Assembly (NCBI GenBank): GCA_036898135.1
Contig: CM072511.1
Span: 23,546,631-23,610,630 of the forward strand
Origin: Oncomelania hupensis
Lineage: Eukaryota; Mollusca; Gastropoda; Littorinimorpha; Pomatiopsidae
Direction of reading: 5' to 3'
Length of the DNA stretch: 64,000 nucleotides
The notes beneath the pieces are model-generated. The model searched no databases. It saw nothing but the letters and a program-made list of their open reading frames with translations, and had not been told where the DNA came from. The translations under genes and the position numbers were made by a program. Shown here in pieces: positions 1 through 9,922 of this stretch; positions within the stretch are counted from its first letter, which is position 1, and every line of letters begins with the position of its first letter.

Positions 1-375
1 ATAAAGGCAAAGAGACATACACCCAAACACACGCATAAAAGGACAGAACCCTACACAGCAAAGAACTAACAAAAACAAACAATCCCACTAACAGGAGAAC
101 AGAGCTGAAAATAAGAAAATAGCAACCCGCAGGCAGAAAAAGAATTAAACCCTTAGTGCCCAGAAACTGTACACAGGCACAGCCGTTACGCCGGAGACGG
201 CATTGTCACACAAAACAAAACATCTCAGTCATACACAATATAATTAAGAATTTCAAGGGAGATAAGCCCACTAGTCTAACTGTATATAAATATAATAACT
301 AGTGGTGCCCTCTAATAAATATAAATATGTATGACTTAATGCTAACTAACACAGAGACAGTCTAGGGTCACCAAA
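1..375 (-). mobile_element. Partial leader of a further upstream copy of the tandem LTR retrotransposon
   Basis: This stretch repeats 7933-8307 and 15867-16241, which are the untranslated leader and primer-binding side of the element's internal region. It lies directly left of an LTR, so at least one more internal region continues beyond the left window edge. The array therefore has at least three units. Confidence 0.9.
356..373 (-). promoter_or_regulatory. Primer-binding site next to LTR 1
   Basis: Two bases inside the LTR the minus strand reads TGGTGACCC. Its first nine bases match the complement of a tRNA 3' end GGGTCACCA, as in tRNA-Trp. The following bases do not match vertebrate tRNA-Trp, so the primer identity is tentative. 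Confidence 0.6.
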
Positions 376-1893
376 TGTAACGGAAGGTTTTTTATGTATT
401 ATAATCTAAATAAATATATGTATAACTACTTATGGTGTAATGAATGAGTGTGTGGGTGTGGCTGTCTGACGCTCAGTATAAAGGAGTGTGTTCTATCTCT
501 GTTTACTCTAACTTCTCATCCTTCACCACACACATGCTTTCAGACAAGGACAAAGTCTACACAATTGTTTCTCTTTGCCCTCTGTTACACTATTCTCATT
601 CAATTATTCACATATACATTAAACCATCTTCACATACACTAAATTCACAGATACATTAAATCATACGATTCTTTCCAGCATATAAATAAATCACACAGCT
701 GATAAACAAGCACACATAGTTAACGTAGTACTTCTACCCAGTTAAGTTGATGGGGCCACATAGTTACTACCAGAGTTCAACGCTAGCAAAAGTCGTTGTC
801 CTTTCTAAGGACGTCACTCGACTCTTCTCTTTTCCATTAGCACCGGAGCACAGAAAATGTCACAGTTTTTATTTAGGCCTACTGACCGTGTTTCGCGGAT
901 CAAACACTCCCGGCGCGGTATTCACAGCCGACGCTGGGGTCACAGCCACACACTGAAGACGCTGCAGTTGTCTTCGTGGCGTTGATCCGGAGATTCACTT
1001 CGGTACCGTTGTTGCAATTCTGCACCAGTGATGGTATCCGAAGGAGAGCTACGGCGATGATGGTGTCCACATCAGGTCAAGCCAGTGATGTCATGGGGAC
1101 CAAATCCATCCGCCGCACATCAGGGGTCCTTTGCTCCGTAACCGCTCCGCTGTATACAACATGTACACAATCGTAAATTTTTGCTCTTATCCTTAAAGAG
1201 ACTGTATGTCTTTATAGCCCACATTGAGCAAGGATCATTTCCATTTGTAGAATGTCTCTACACGCCACCACAACACTACAATCACTACTGTCACCATTCC
1301 TGTGACAATACCTAGTATAGCCACTTTACACACATTGCATAGGCTACACACAATGGACTATGAGCCAATTATTACAAACACAGCTCACCTCCATTTTATA
1401 ACATATTTATACCCATTCATTCATCAATAGATATACAAATTACACAACTGAAATACGTTCCTATTTCAGCCCCATATCCACACATGAATGAACATAAAAA
1501 TGGCATCATAATTACAAACTGAGTCACACATACATGTATACACATGATCAAATAAATATTGACATGAGTTATCGAACTTTGTTTTCAAACATGGGTTCTT
1601 CTGTACCCTAAACGTACTAATTTACAAAAAGCAATACTCTTCCTTTTTCGTAAGAATAGCTTAGCAGTTCATTATAAATACCACTAATAGTAATAATAAT
1701 AGTAAATACCTGTATTCTTTATACAGCAAAAGTAATTCCTAAAGAATCAGGTCTTTCTAGAGCACCCCACGTCCTGTCACTAAGGCTGATGTATAGTCTC
1801 TGCTCTAACAACAGTTCACAAACTATTCGAAAAATTATGCAGTGACGTCATACCGTCTTCCTACAGAAAAGTGTACGAACTGCGTCCGTTACA
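376..1893 (-). mobile_element. LTR 1 of the tandem Gmr1-type retrotransposon (1518 bp)
   Basis: Seen: the segment starts TGTAACGGA and ends TCCGTTACA, a perfect 9-bp terminal inverted repeat. It occurs again with the same length at 8308-9825 and 16242-17759. On the coding (minus) strand a TATAAA lies at 1216-1211, an AATAAA at 873-868, and a perfect TGACGTCA at 1843-1850 near the outer edge. These would be a promoter TATA, a poly(A) signal and a CREB/ATF-type site; those roles are inferred from sequence only. This LTR serves as 3' LTR of the internal region to its right and as 5' LTR of the one to its left. Confidence 0.95.
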
Positions 1894-1910
1894 CTACCCC
1901 CCTCCCAAAG
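1894..1910 (-). promoter_or_regulatory. Polypurine tract, copy 1
   Basis: The minus strand carries a purine run containing GGGAGGGGGG immediately before the LTR start TGTAACGGA, the expected place for the plus-strand primer of an LTR retrotransposon. It lies about 80 bp after the gag-pol stop. Confidence 0.8.
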
Positions 1911-1990
1911 AAAAAAAGAACCGACCGAGGTTATTTTTTACAAGTTCTGAGGATAATGTCAAAACACAGCAACGACCACGAAACCTTGAT

Positions 1991-4900
1991 CTATGGAACC
2001 GATTGATCACGATCAGCGCGTGACAACAGATCCGCGAACACATTCTGTGTACCTGGAAGTGGTTCAAGAGTGAATCTGAACTCTTGTAAGGACAAAGACC
2101 AACGCATGATGCGAGAATTCTTAAAGCGACTTGTATGCAAGTACGTCAGCGGTCTGTGATCAGTCTGAAGGACGAAGTCAACCCCCCAGAGAAATTTGGA
2201 AAATTTCGAAATAGCCCAAACAATAGCCAAACATTCCCTTTCTATCGTGCTATATCGGGTTTCTCTGTCGAGCAACTTTCTGCTCGCAAATGACACGGGG
2301 TGAAGAGTTTCCTCCAACTCCTGAAGCAGCACAGCACCCAGGCCAGTAGAACTAGCATCCGTGCGCAAAATGAAAGGTTGGTCCAGCCTAGGCAACTGAA
2401 GAACAGGCGCAGAAGAAAAAATGTGTCTGATCTTAACCAACGCTTCCTCACAAGCAGGAGTCCACGCAATTGTGCGCGCTTTCGTCTCCTTTGTGAGATC
2501 GGTAATGGGAGCCGTGATGGTCGCGAAAGCAGGGACATATCTTCTATAAAAACTTAACAGCCCTAACAGGGAACGGACCTGCTTTCTGGTAGTCGGAGTA
2601 GGGATGGCCAAAATCTTTTCTATCTTTTTCTTTTCTGGACGCAACATCCCCTCTCCCACCACATGTCCAAGAAACTCCAGACTTTTGTAGCCAGACGCGA
2701 TCTTAGCCGGTCTCGCCGTCAAATTGTAGTGAAGCAGCTTGTTCAAAACTCCTCTAACATGCACCAAATGATCTTGGAAAGTAGCACTATGAACCAAAAC
2801 ATCGTCAAAGAAGTTCATGGAATTGGCCTCATCAAGTTCGAGCATCCTCATCATCCGGGCAAACACTGCAGGAGCAGAAACCAAACCAAAAGGCATCCTG
2901 ATCCATTGGTAGAGACCAATGTGCGTTGCGAACGCCGTCTTGTGACGATCCACCGGGCTGACAATAATCTGCCAGTAGCCCTTAGAAAGATCAATACGTG
3001 TGAAAAACGTACTGTTCGCAAGCCTTGTGAACAACTCGTCCACATCTGGAATAGGCTCCGCATCAAAAACTGTAATTTTGTTGAGGGCTCTGTAGTCAAT
3101 GCAAAATCTACAAGCGCCATCTTTCTTTTGAACCAAGACAACAGGTGATGAATATGCAGACTTTGACTTCTCGATCACACCCAGATCAAGCATGGCTTGA
3201 ATTTCTCTTACGACTACCTGCTTGGAAGAGAAAGGTAAATCATAAGCCCGTCGACGAACTGGAACATCAGTCGTAAGTTTGACGTCAAGGAATAGATTTC
3301 CATTGAATGCACCAGGTCTCGATGTCAACACCGTAGGAAAATCTGCAAACACTGAATACAGGGACTGACCATCAGAATCAGAGAGATCATTGTTGAAATC
3401 GATCTTTGAAATGTCCTCGTCATTGACAGACGACAACATGAGAGGAATAGTGGGAAGACCACCAACTTCATCATCATCTTGGACAACACCAATAGCCACT
3501 GATGGGACAGTATGCCAATCTGAAACGTCAGCATGAGGAACATCACACTGAGGTCCAACATCCTCGACATCTGGAAGCAAAAAAGTAGAAATGGAAGACC
3601 AGTCAACCAAAACACCTGTTGACAACCGTGTAGTATCCTCAACAACACCAACAGCAGCATCAACACGACGAAGATATCGTTTGAGCATGTTTGCATGGAA
3701 AATCTTCGACTTGCCTTTCACAAGAATTCTATAATCTGGATGAAGACATTCCTGTACAAAATAAGGACCTGACCATGTCATAAGAAGTTTGTTAGAGTCA
3801 GTAGGGAGAAGAACGAGTACCTCATCATGGACAGAAAAAGTTCGTGCCTTTGCACGACGATCAAAGTACCTTTTGTTCTTGACAGACGAATCTGCAGAGT
3901 TTTGGGAAGCAATTTCACAAACTTCAGAAATAATATTCTTCAGGTCAAAGAGGTAATTGTACAATGGCTTCGCTGATGTATCACTAGAGTTGTGATCTTC
4001 GGTCCAGAAATCAGCAATGAGAGAAATGGGACCTCTCGGTTTGCGACCGAACATCAGTTCGAAAGGACTGAAACCTGTACTTTCTGACGGCAATTCTCTA
4101 CATGCGAAGAGCAATGCAGGAAGATAGCGATGCCAAGCTTTAGGTTGAGAATGAACAACCTTTCGAAGCATAGATTTCAAAGTGCCATGAAACCGTTCAA
4201 CAGTACCATTTGCTTGAGGATGGTAGGGCGAAGTACGTATGGCTTGAGTACCACACAAAGCATGAAACTGTTTCATCAAATCTGAGTTAAACTGAGAACC
4301 TTGATCAGAAAGAATTTCTTTGGGAAAACCTAACCTTGAAAAAATACTCATCAAAGCTTCAGCAACAGCAACAGAAGAAATGTCTTTCATAGGAACAGCT
4401 TCGGGAAACCTAGTAGCCAAGTCAATCAAAGTCAGAATATATCTGTGACCTTCAACAGATGGAGGAGACAAAGGCCCTACTAGATCAATAGCGACCCTCT
4501 CGAATGGAGTCGAGATAAGAGGCATAGTCGCCAAAGGAACAGGGGGAACTTTTCCTTTTGAAATTGTTTTCTGGCAAATGTCACAAGTGTGAACATAAGC
4601 ACTCACATCAGCAGAAACACCAGGCCAAAAGAATTGGGACAGAATCCTAGTCAAAGTTCTACGAACTCCACAATGACCTGCCAAAAGTTGATCATGCGCC
4701 GCAATCATGACTGAAGTACGAAGTTTTTCAGGAACAACAACCTGATGCAAAATATCCTTGGATTTCTGATACCTCCTGTACAAAATATCATCTCTAAAAT
4801 AGAAAGTATAGGTAGCAGAACCAACAACCTTTTCTTCACCTGAAACAGCTAACTTAAAACAACCTTGCAAAGTAGCATCATCTTTCTGCAACTGAATGAG

Positions 4901-6676
4901 TTCAGCACGAGTGACCTTCAAGTCATCGCACACAGTGACAAGAGGTTTGTGCGGGAGATCTTGCTTCCTAGCCTGAGCACGAGTAGTGACAGCAGCAACA
5001 GGGACATCATCAGCAGCAGCAGCAACTTGGGTATCTTGGGTCTGCTGAACAATCAAACCTGGAATATTTCCTACAATCAAGTCAGCAACTGGATCCTCAA
5101 GAACACAACAAACCAACTCTCCAACAAAATATGGACAAGAAACAACAACTTTAGCCTGCTGATAAATGTTGATCTCTCCACCAAAAGTTTTACAACGAAC
5201 AGAACCTGGTACATACTGCTCATCAGAAACCAAACGTTTTCGAACACCACAAATGGTAGCACCTGTGTCTCGCAGAACTGAGCAAGCAGTAGAATTTACA
5301 GAACCAACTTCTAAATGCAAGTGACCAGGTGTCTGATCAAAAACAGAACAAACAACTTCAGAGTCTACAGGGACAACTGCACAACCTGAGCTCGATTTAT
5401 TAGTTTTATCATCTGAAGCTGTGGCTTTCATTACAACAAAGGGACAAGCTTTTCTAGTATGACCACCAATGTTGCAAACAGGGCAAGGATTTTGACTATT
5501 TCGAAGGGGACATTGTTTAGGACCATGACCTTTACCATCACAAAGAGGGCAATTATCAAAATTGTTGTAAAATGAACCACCTCCACGTCCACGTCTATAA
5601 GATCCCCGAGTTTGATCAAAACGACCTTCGACCTTTTGGTTCGAATCTGTGTATGTTGGGTCTTTCTTTTGAAAACCACCACGATTTCTCCAATAGCCAC
5701 GACCTCGATAGTTTGAGTAACCACCGCGAGAATCTGCAGAGCCAGCAGCAGCTTGCGATTCCTCAGCTACATCAACCGATCCTACTGAACCGAAAATTGT
5801 AGCAGCCGATTTGCGTGCTAAGTTCTTTCCGGGACGAGCAAGACGATAACTTTCAGCAGTTTTAACCATATCATCCAATGTGACAAGTCCACGCTCGCGA
5901 ATGAAAGTAGCGAGATCTTGTGACACACATTCTAGAAACTGTTCACCTAACACAAGATTCATTATTCCTTGCATGTTTCTAGGAACACCGGACAAAGCTA
6001 TCCACCTATCAAACAATCTGTTCAGTTCAATACCAAATGTTTGGAAAGGTTCGTTTGAGTCTGGTCGGACTTCACGGAATTTCTTGCGAAAACCTTCAGC
6101 AGTACACTGGAACTTCTTAAGCAAATTGTCTTTCAATGTTGGATAATCAACCTGACCATTTGCAGCAAGACTGTGGTATAAGTTCAGTGCATTACCTTCT
6201 AACAAAGCTGAAAGAAATGTAACCCATTTGCTTCTATCCCAGCCAAGGGCTGTAGCATGAGTCTCAAAACGAAAAAGGTATGAATCTATGTCATCTTGTC
6301 TTTCTTTGAAAAGAGGCAACTTGGGGTAGACAGGCCTAGCACCAAAAGAATTACTATCTCTACCTCTGTTTCCATTACCAACATCTTGTTCCTCAGGTCT
6401 ATGTTCAGAACGGAACTCAAATTCCTTTTGTTTAGTTTTCTCTCTCTCTTTTTCTAACTCAACATCTGCTTGTTTTTTTGCTAATTCAATCTCCAATGCT
6501 TTCTGTTTTGTTTCTTCTTCTAATTTTTTTTCATCTCTCACTTTTTGTCTTTCAATACGATCAAAACAATCCTGTACATATTTCCCACGTTCTTTTTCAG
6601 GAATACCCAAAGTTGTAGCTTGAGCAATAAAAGATTGGAACAACTGATCATAATCATCAGACATGGCTAAGTACAA
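1991..6676 (-). CDS. Gag-Pol polyprotein of Gmr1-type Ty3/gypsy retrotransposon, copy 1 (intact frame)
   Basis: A single frame of 1561 codons encodes the whole retrotransposon polyprotein. Seen, in order: an N-terminal charged helix (about 40-95); a Gag-like region (110-290); an RGG-rich basic stretch (318-366); two CX2CX4HX4C knuckles (376-389 and 398-411); protease DTGA (470-473); an integrase zinc domain (H661, H668, C698, C701); an integrase core with D731, D791 and E827, spaced as DD35E; RT (about 1130-1300) with D1229 and an FFDD box (1289-1292); RNase H with D1440, E1481 and D1506. Integrase precedes RT, the reverse of ordinary Ty3/gypsy elements and the order known from Gmr1-like elements. 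The ATG at residue 5 has a better start context than the first. No env frame follows, because the stop is about 80 bp from the polypurine tract. No stop or frameshift is seen, so the copy looks young. Confidence 0.95.
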   Translation of the reverse strand: MYLAMSDDYDQLFQSFIAQATTLGIPEKERGKYVQDCFDRIERQKVRDEKKLEEETKQKALEIELAKKQADVELEKEREKTKQKEFEFRSEHRPEEQDVGNGNRGRDSNSFGARPVYPKLPLFKERQDDIDSYLFRFETHATALGWDRSKWVTFLSALLEGNALNLYHSLAANGQVDYPTLKDNLLKKFQCTAEGFRKKFREVRPDSNEPFQTFGIELNRLFDRWIALSGVPRNMQGIMNLVLGEQFLECVSQDLATFIRERGLVTLDDMVKTAESYRLARPGKNLARKSAATIFGSVGSVDVAEESQAAAGSADSRGGYSNYRGRGYWRNRGGFQKKDPTYTDSNQKVEGRFDQTRGSYRRGRGGGSFYNNFDNCPLCDGKGHGPKQCPLRNSQNPCPVCNIGGHTRKACPFVVMKATASDDKTNKSSSGCAVVPVDSEVVCSVFDQTPGHLHLEVGSVNSTACSVLRDTGATICGVRKRLVSDEQYVPGSVRCKTFGGEINIYQQAKVVVSCPYFVGELVCCVLEDPVADLIVGNIPGLIVQQTQDTQVAAAADDVPVAAVTTRAQARKQDLPHKPLVTVCDDLKVTRAELIQLQKDDATLQGCFKLAVSGEEKVVGSATYTFYFRDDILYRRYQKSKDILHQVVVPEKLRTSVMIAAHDQLLAGHCGVRRTLTRILSQFFWPGVSADVSAYVHTCDICQKTISKGKVPPVPLATMPLISTPFERVAIDLVGPLSPPSVEGHRYILTLIDLATRFPEAVPMKDISSVAVAEALMSIFSRLGFPKEILSDQGSQFNSDLMKQFHALCGTQAIRTSPYHPQANGTVERFHGTLKSMLRKVVHSQPKAWHRYLPALLFACRELPSESTGFSPFELMFGRKPRGPISLIADFWTEDHNSSDTSAKPLYNYLFDLKNIISEVCEIASQNSADSSVKNKRYFDRRAKARTFSVHDEVLVLLPTDSNKLLMTWSGPYFVQECLHPDYRILVKGKSKIFHANMLKRYLRRVDAAVGVVEDTTRLSTGVLVDWSSISTFLLPDVEDVGPQCDVPHADVSDWHTVPSVAIGVVQDDDEVGGLPTIPLMLSSVNDEDISKIDFNNDLSDSDGQSLYSVFADFPTVLTSRPGAFNGNLFLDVKLTTDVPVRRRAYDLPFSSKQVVVREIQAMLDLGVIEKSKSAYSSPVVLVQKKDGACRFCIDYRALNKITVFDAEPIPDVDELFTRLANSTFFTRIDLSKGYWQIIVSPVDRHKTAFATHIGLYQWIRMPFGLVSAPAVFARMMRMLELDEANSMNFFDDVLVHSATFQDHLVHVRGVLNKLLHYNLTARPAKIASGYKSLEFLGHVVGEGMLRPEKKKIEKILAIPTPTTRKQVRSLLGLLSFYRRYVPAFATITAPITDLTKETKARTIAWTPACEEALVKIRHIFSSAPVLQLPRLDQPFILRTDASSTGLGAVLLQELEETLHPVSFASRKLLDRETRYSTIERECLAIVWAISKFSKFLWGVDFVLQTDHRPLTYLHTSRFKNSRIMRWSLSLQEFRFTLEPLPGTQNVFADLLSRADRDQSVP

Positions 6677-8307
6677 TGTAGGTCAACAACCAACAAAAAA
6701 ATTTACTATAAAAGTATCAAAGTGTTCAACCAGTAAATCAATAAAATATCAAAGTATCAAAATAGTAATGGCAAAATGCAATCAATCAAAACAACTATAA
6801 ATTGTTCCATGAATCTTGCGAAAACAATGAAGTTTCTTCAAAAGCAGCTTTTCAATACAATGCACAATTCAAGTTACAATGAAAGCAGTCAAGTCTTAAT
6901 GTATACAAAGCAAATTATATATTATAGTATCCCAATATGTTTTACAAGTCCTGAAGCAATGACAAATTCTTTAAATATCAAATGGAATACACTAAGTCAA
7001 TATATTCACAACATATGTTGAAGAACTTCAACTGAAGTTGATAATAAACACAATGAATATACAGTGAAAGATTAAATTACTAAGCAAGTTTGTATCCAAA
7101 TATTTGTTCAAACAGTCTTTTAGTTTTAAAGTAGGATAATATTATTATGTATAATAACAGTAATGGATCTATTCACAAGTATTTAAAGTTTATATTAATG
7201 TCAATAGGAATTAAAAAAAAAAAAATTTCTAAGTCAAATAAATATACCAAACGTTCAACCATTCACAATCAAAATTGTTGCCTCCCTTGTCCCAAGAGAA
7301 TAATTATATGAACCAGTTTTAAAAAACTATCCTAATGAAAAATATATACAATGCCCACAAAGGAAATATTATTTAAACAAAGTTAATAAATAAAGAATTA
7401 TGAAATGAGAATAAAAAAAAAACAATTAATTCTCAACACTATAAACACTAGAACTAAATAATACTATAATACCAAGTTGACGGCCAAAGGAAAATAAACT
7501 CAACAAATTAATAAAGTCTTATGAAGATTAATTTTATAAATGAATAAAAAATTAAATACTGTCACACTAACCACTATACTACTCTATATCCAATTAAATT
7601 CAAAAGTCAAACAGAATTACTAAACCAAAGTAGATTAAATTCAAAGTCAAACAGAATTACTAAACCAAATAAAATCACAACAAAACTATCAGCACTAACA
7701 ATCCAGCATGAACCAAGGGAAACAATGTATCAACAACTAAACTAAATCAAGGGACACAATTTAACAACCAAGCTAAATCAAGGGAAACAATTTAACAAGG
7801 ATAACCCAGTATAACTACATACATCAATACCAAATATTATAGCATCAAAATCAATGTAAATCAAACACAATGAATAAATAAAATAAATTAAATTAAATGG
7901 GGCTGAAATCCTAAGACTATAACCTACTTAAAATAAAGGCAAAGAGACATACACCCAAACACACGCATAAAAGGACAGAACCCTACACAGCAAAGAACTA
8001 ACAAAAACAAACAATCCCACTAACAGGAGAACAGAGCTGAAAATAAGAAAATAGCAACCCGCAGGCAGAAAAAGAATTAAACCCTTAGTGCCCAGAAACT
8101 GTACACAGGCACAGCCGTTACGCCGGAGACGGCATTGTCACACAAAACAAAACATCTCAGTCATACACAATATAATTAAGAATTTCAAGGGAGATAAGCC
8201 CACTAGTCTAACTGTATATAAATATAATAACTAGTGGTGCCCTCTAATAAATATAAATATGTATGACTTAATGCTAACTAACACAGAGACAGTCTAGGGT
8301 CACCAAA
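6677..8307 (-). mobile_element. Long AT-rich 5' leader, copy 1
   Basis: About 1.6 kb between the gag-pol start and the next LTR. It is strongly A-rich on the plus strand and has no credible reading frame. It holds short direct repeats: a TCAAACAGAATTACTAAACC motif twice (7606-7667) and three AAGGGA(A/C)ACAAT motifs (7717-7793). The primer-binding site is at its far end. This length of leader is unusual; its function is unknown. Confidence 0.8.
8288..8305 (-). promoter_or_regulatory. Primer-binding site next to LTR 2
   Basis: Same TGGTGACCC context two bases inside LTR 2 as at LTR 1. It is the priming site for the internal region 1894-8307. Confidence 0.6.
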
Positions 8308-9825
8308 TGTAACGGAAGGTTTTTTATGTATTATAATCTAAATAAATATATGTATAACTACTTATGGTGTAATGAATGAGTGTGTGGGTGTGGCTGTCTG
8401 ACGCTCAGTATAAAGGAGTGTGTTCTATCTCTGTTTACTCTAACTTCTCATCCTTCACCACACACATGCTTTCAGACAAGGACAAAGTCTACACAATTGT
8501 TTCTCTTTGCCCTCTGTTACACTATTCTCATTCAATTATTCACATATACATTAAACCATCTTCACATACACTAAATTCACAGATACATTAAATCATACGA
8601 TTCTTTCCAGCATATAAATAAATCACACAGCTGATAAACAAGCACACATAGTTAACGTAGTACTTCTACCCAGTTAAGTTGATGGGGCCACATAGTTACT
8701 ACCAGAGTTCAACGCTAGCAAAAGTCGTTGTCCTTTCTAAGGACGTCACTCGACTCTTCTCTTTTCCATTAGCACCGGAGCACAGAAAATGTCACAGTTT
8801 TTATTTAGGCCTACTGACCGTGTTTCGCGGATCAAACACTCCCGGCGCGGTATTCACAGCCGACGCTGGGGTCACAGCCACACACTGAAGACGCTGCAGT
8901 TGTCTTCGTGGCGTTGATCCGGAGATTCACTTCGGTACCGTTGTTGCAATTCTGCACCAGTGATGGTATCCGAAGGAGAGCTACGGCGATGATGGTGTCC
9001 ACATCAGGTCAAGCCAGTGATGTCATGGGGACCAAATCCATCCGCCGCACATCAGGGGTCCTTTGCTCCGTAACCGCTCCGCTGTATACAACATGTACAC
9101 AATCGTAAATTTTTGCTCTTATCCTTAAAGAGACTGTATGTCTTTATAGCCCACATTGAGCAAGGATCATTTCCATTTGTAGAATGTCTCTACACGCCAC
9201 CACAACACTACAATCACTACTGTCACCATTCCTGTGACAATACCTAGTATAGCCACTTTACACACATTGCATAGGCTACACACAATGGACTATGAGCCAA
9301 TTATTACAAACACAGCTCACCTCCATTTTATAACATATTTATACCCATTCATTCATCAATAGATATACAAATTACACAACTGAAATACGTTCCTATTTCA
9401 GCCCCATATCCACACATGAATGAACATAAAAATGGCATCATAATTACAAACTGAGTCACACATACATGTATACACATGATCAAATAAATATTGACATGAG
9501 TTATCGAACTTTGTTTTCAAACATGGGTTCTTCTGTACCCTAAACGTACTAATTTACAAAAAGCAATACTCTTCCTTTTTCGTAAGAATAGCTTAGCAGT
9601 TCATTATAAATACCACTAATAGTAATAATAATAGTAAATACCTGTATTCTTTATACAGCAAAAGTAATTCCTAAAGAATCAGGTCTTTCTAGAGCACCCC
9701 ACGTCCTGTCACTAAGGCTGATGTATAGTCTCTGCTCTAACAACAGTTCACAAACTATTCGAAAAATTATGCAGTGACGTCATACCGTCTTCCTACAGAA
9801 AAGTGTACGAACTGCGTCCGTTACA
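8308..9825 (-). mobile_element. LTR 2 of the tandem retrotransposon (1518 bp)
   Basis: Same length and terminal repeats as LTR 1. It is shared between the two internal regions: 5' LTR for the left one, 3' LTR for the right one. The TGACGTCA site is at 9775-9782. By eye I found no difference from LTR 1. Confidence 0.95.
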
Positions 9826-9842
9826 CTACCCCCCTCCCAAAG
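9826..9842 (-). promoter_or_regulatory. Polypurine tract, copy 2
   Basis: Minus-strand GGGAGGGGGG run just before the LTR 2 start, identical to copy 1. Confidence 0.8.
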
Positions 9843-9922
9843 AAAAAAAGAACCGACCGAGGTTATTTTTTACAAGTTCTGAGGATAATGTCAAAACACA
9901 GCAACGACCACGAAACCTTGAT

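Noticed and set aside
444..1176. Several plus-strand open frames of 64-71 codons recurring three times
   Set aside because: They lie inside the three identical LTRs, opposite to the element's coding strand, with no domain or start context. They recur only because the LTR does.
1894..1990. An env-like third gene in the left retrotransposon
   Set aside because: Only about 80-100 bp lie between the gag-pol stop and the LTR, so no env can be present.
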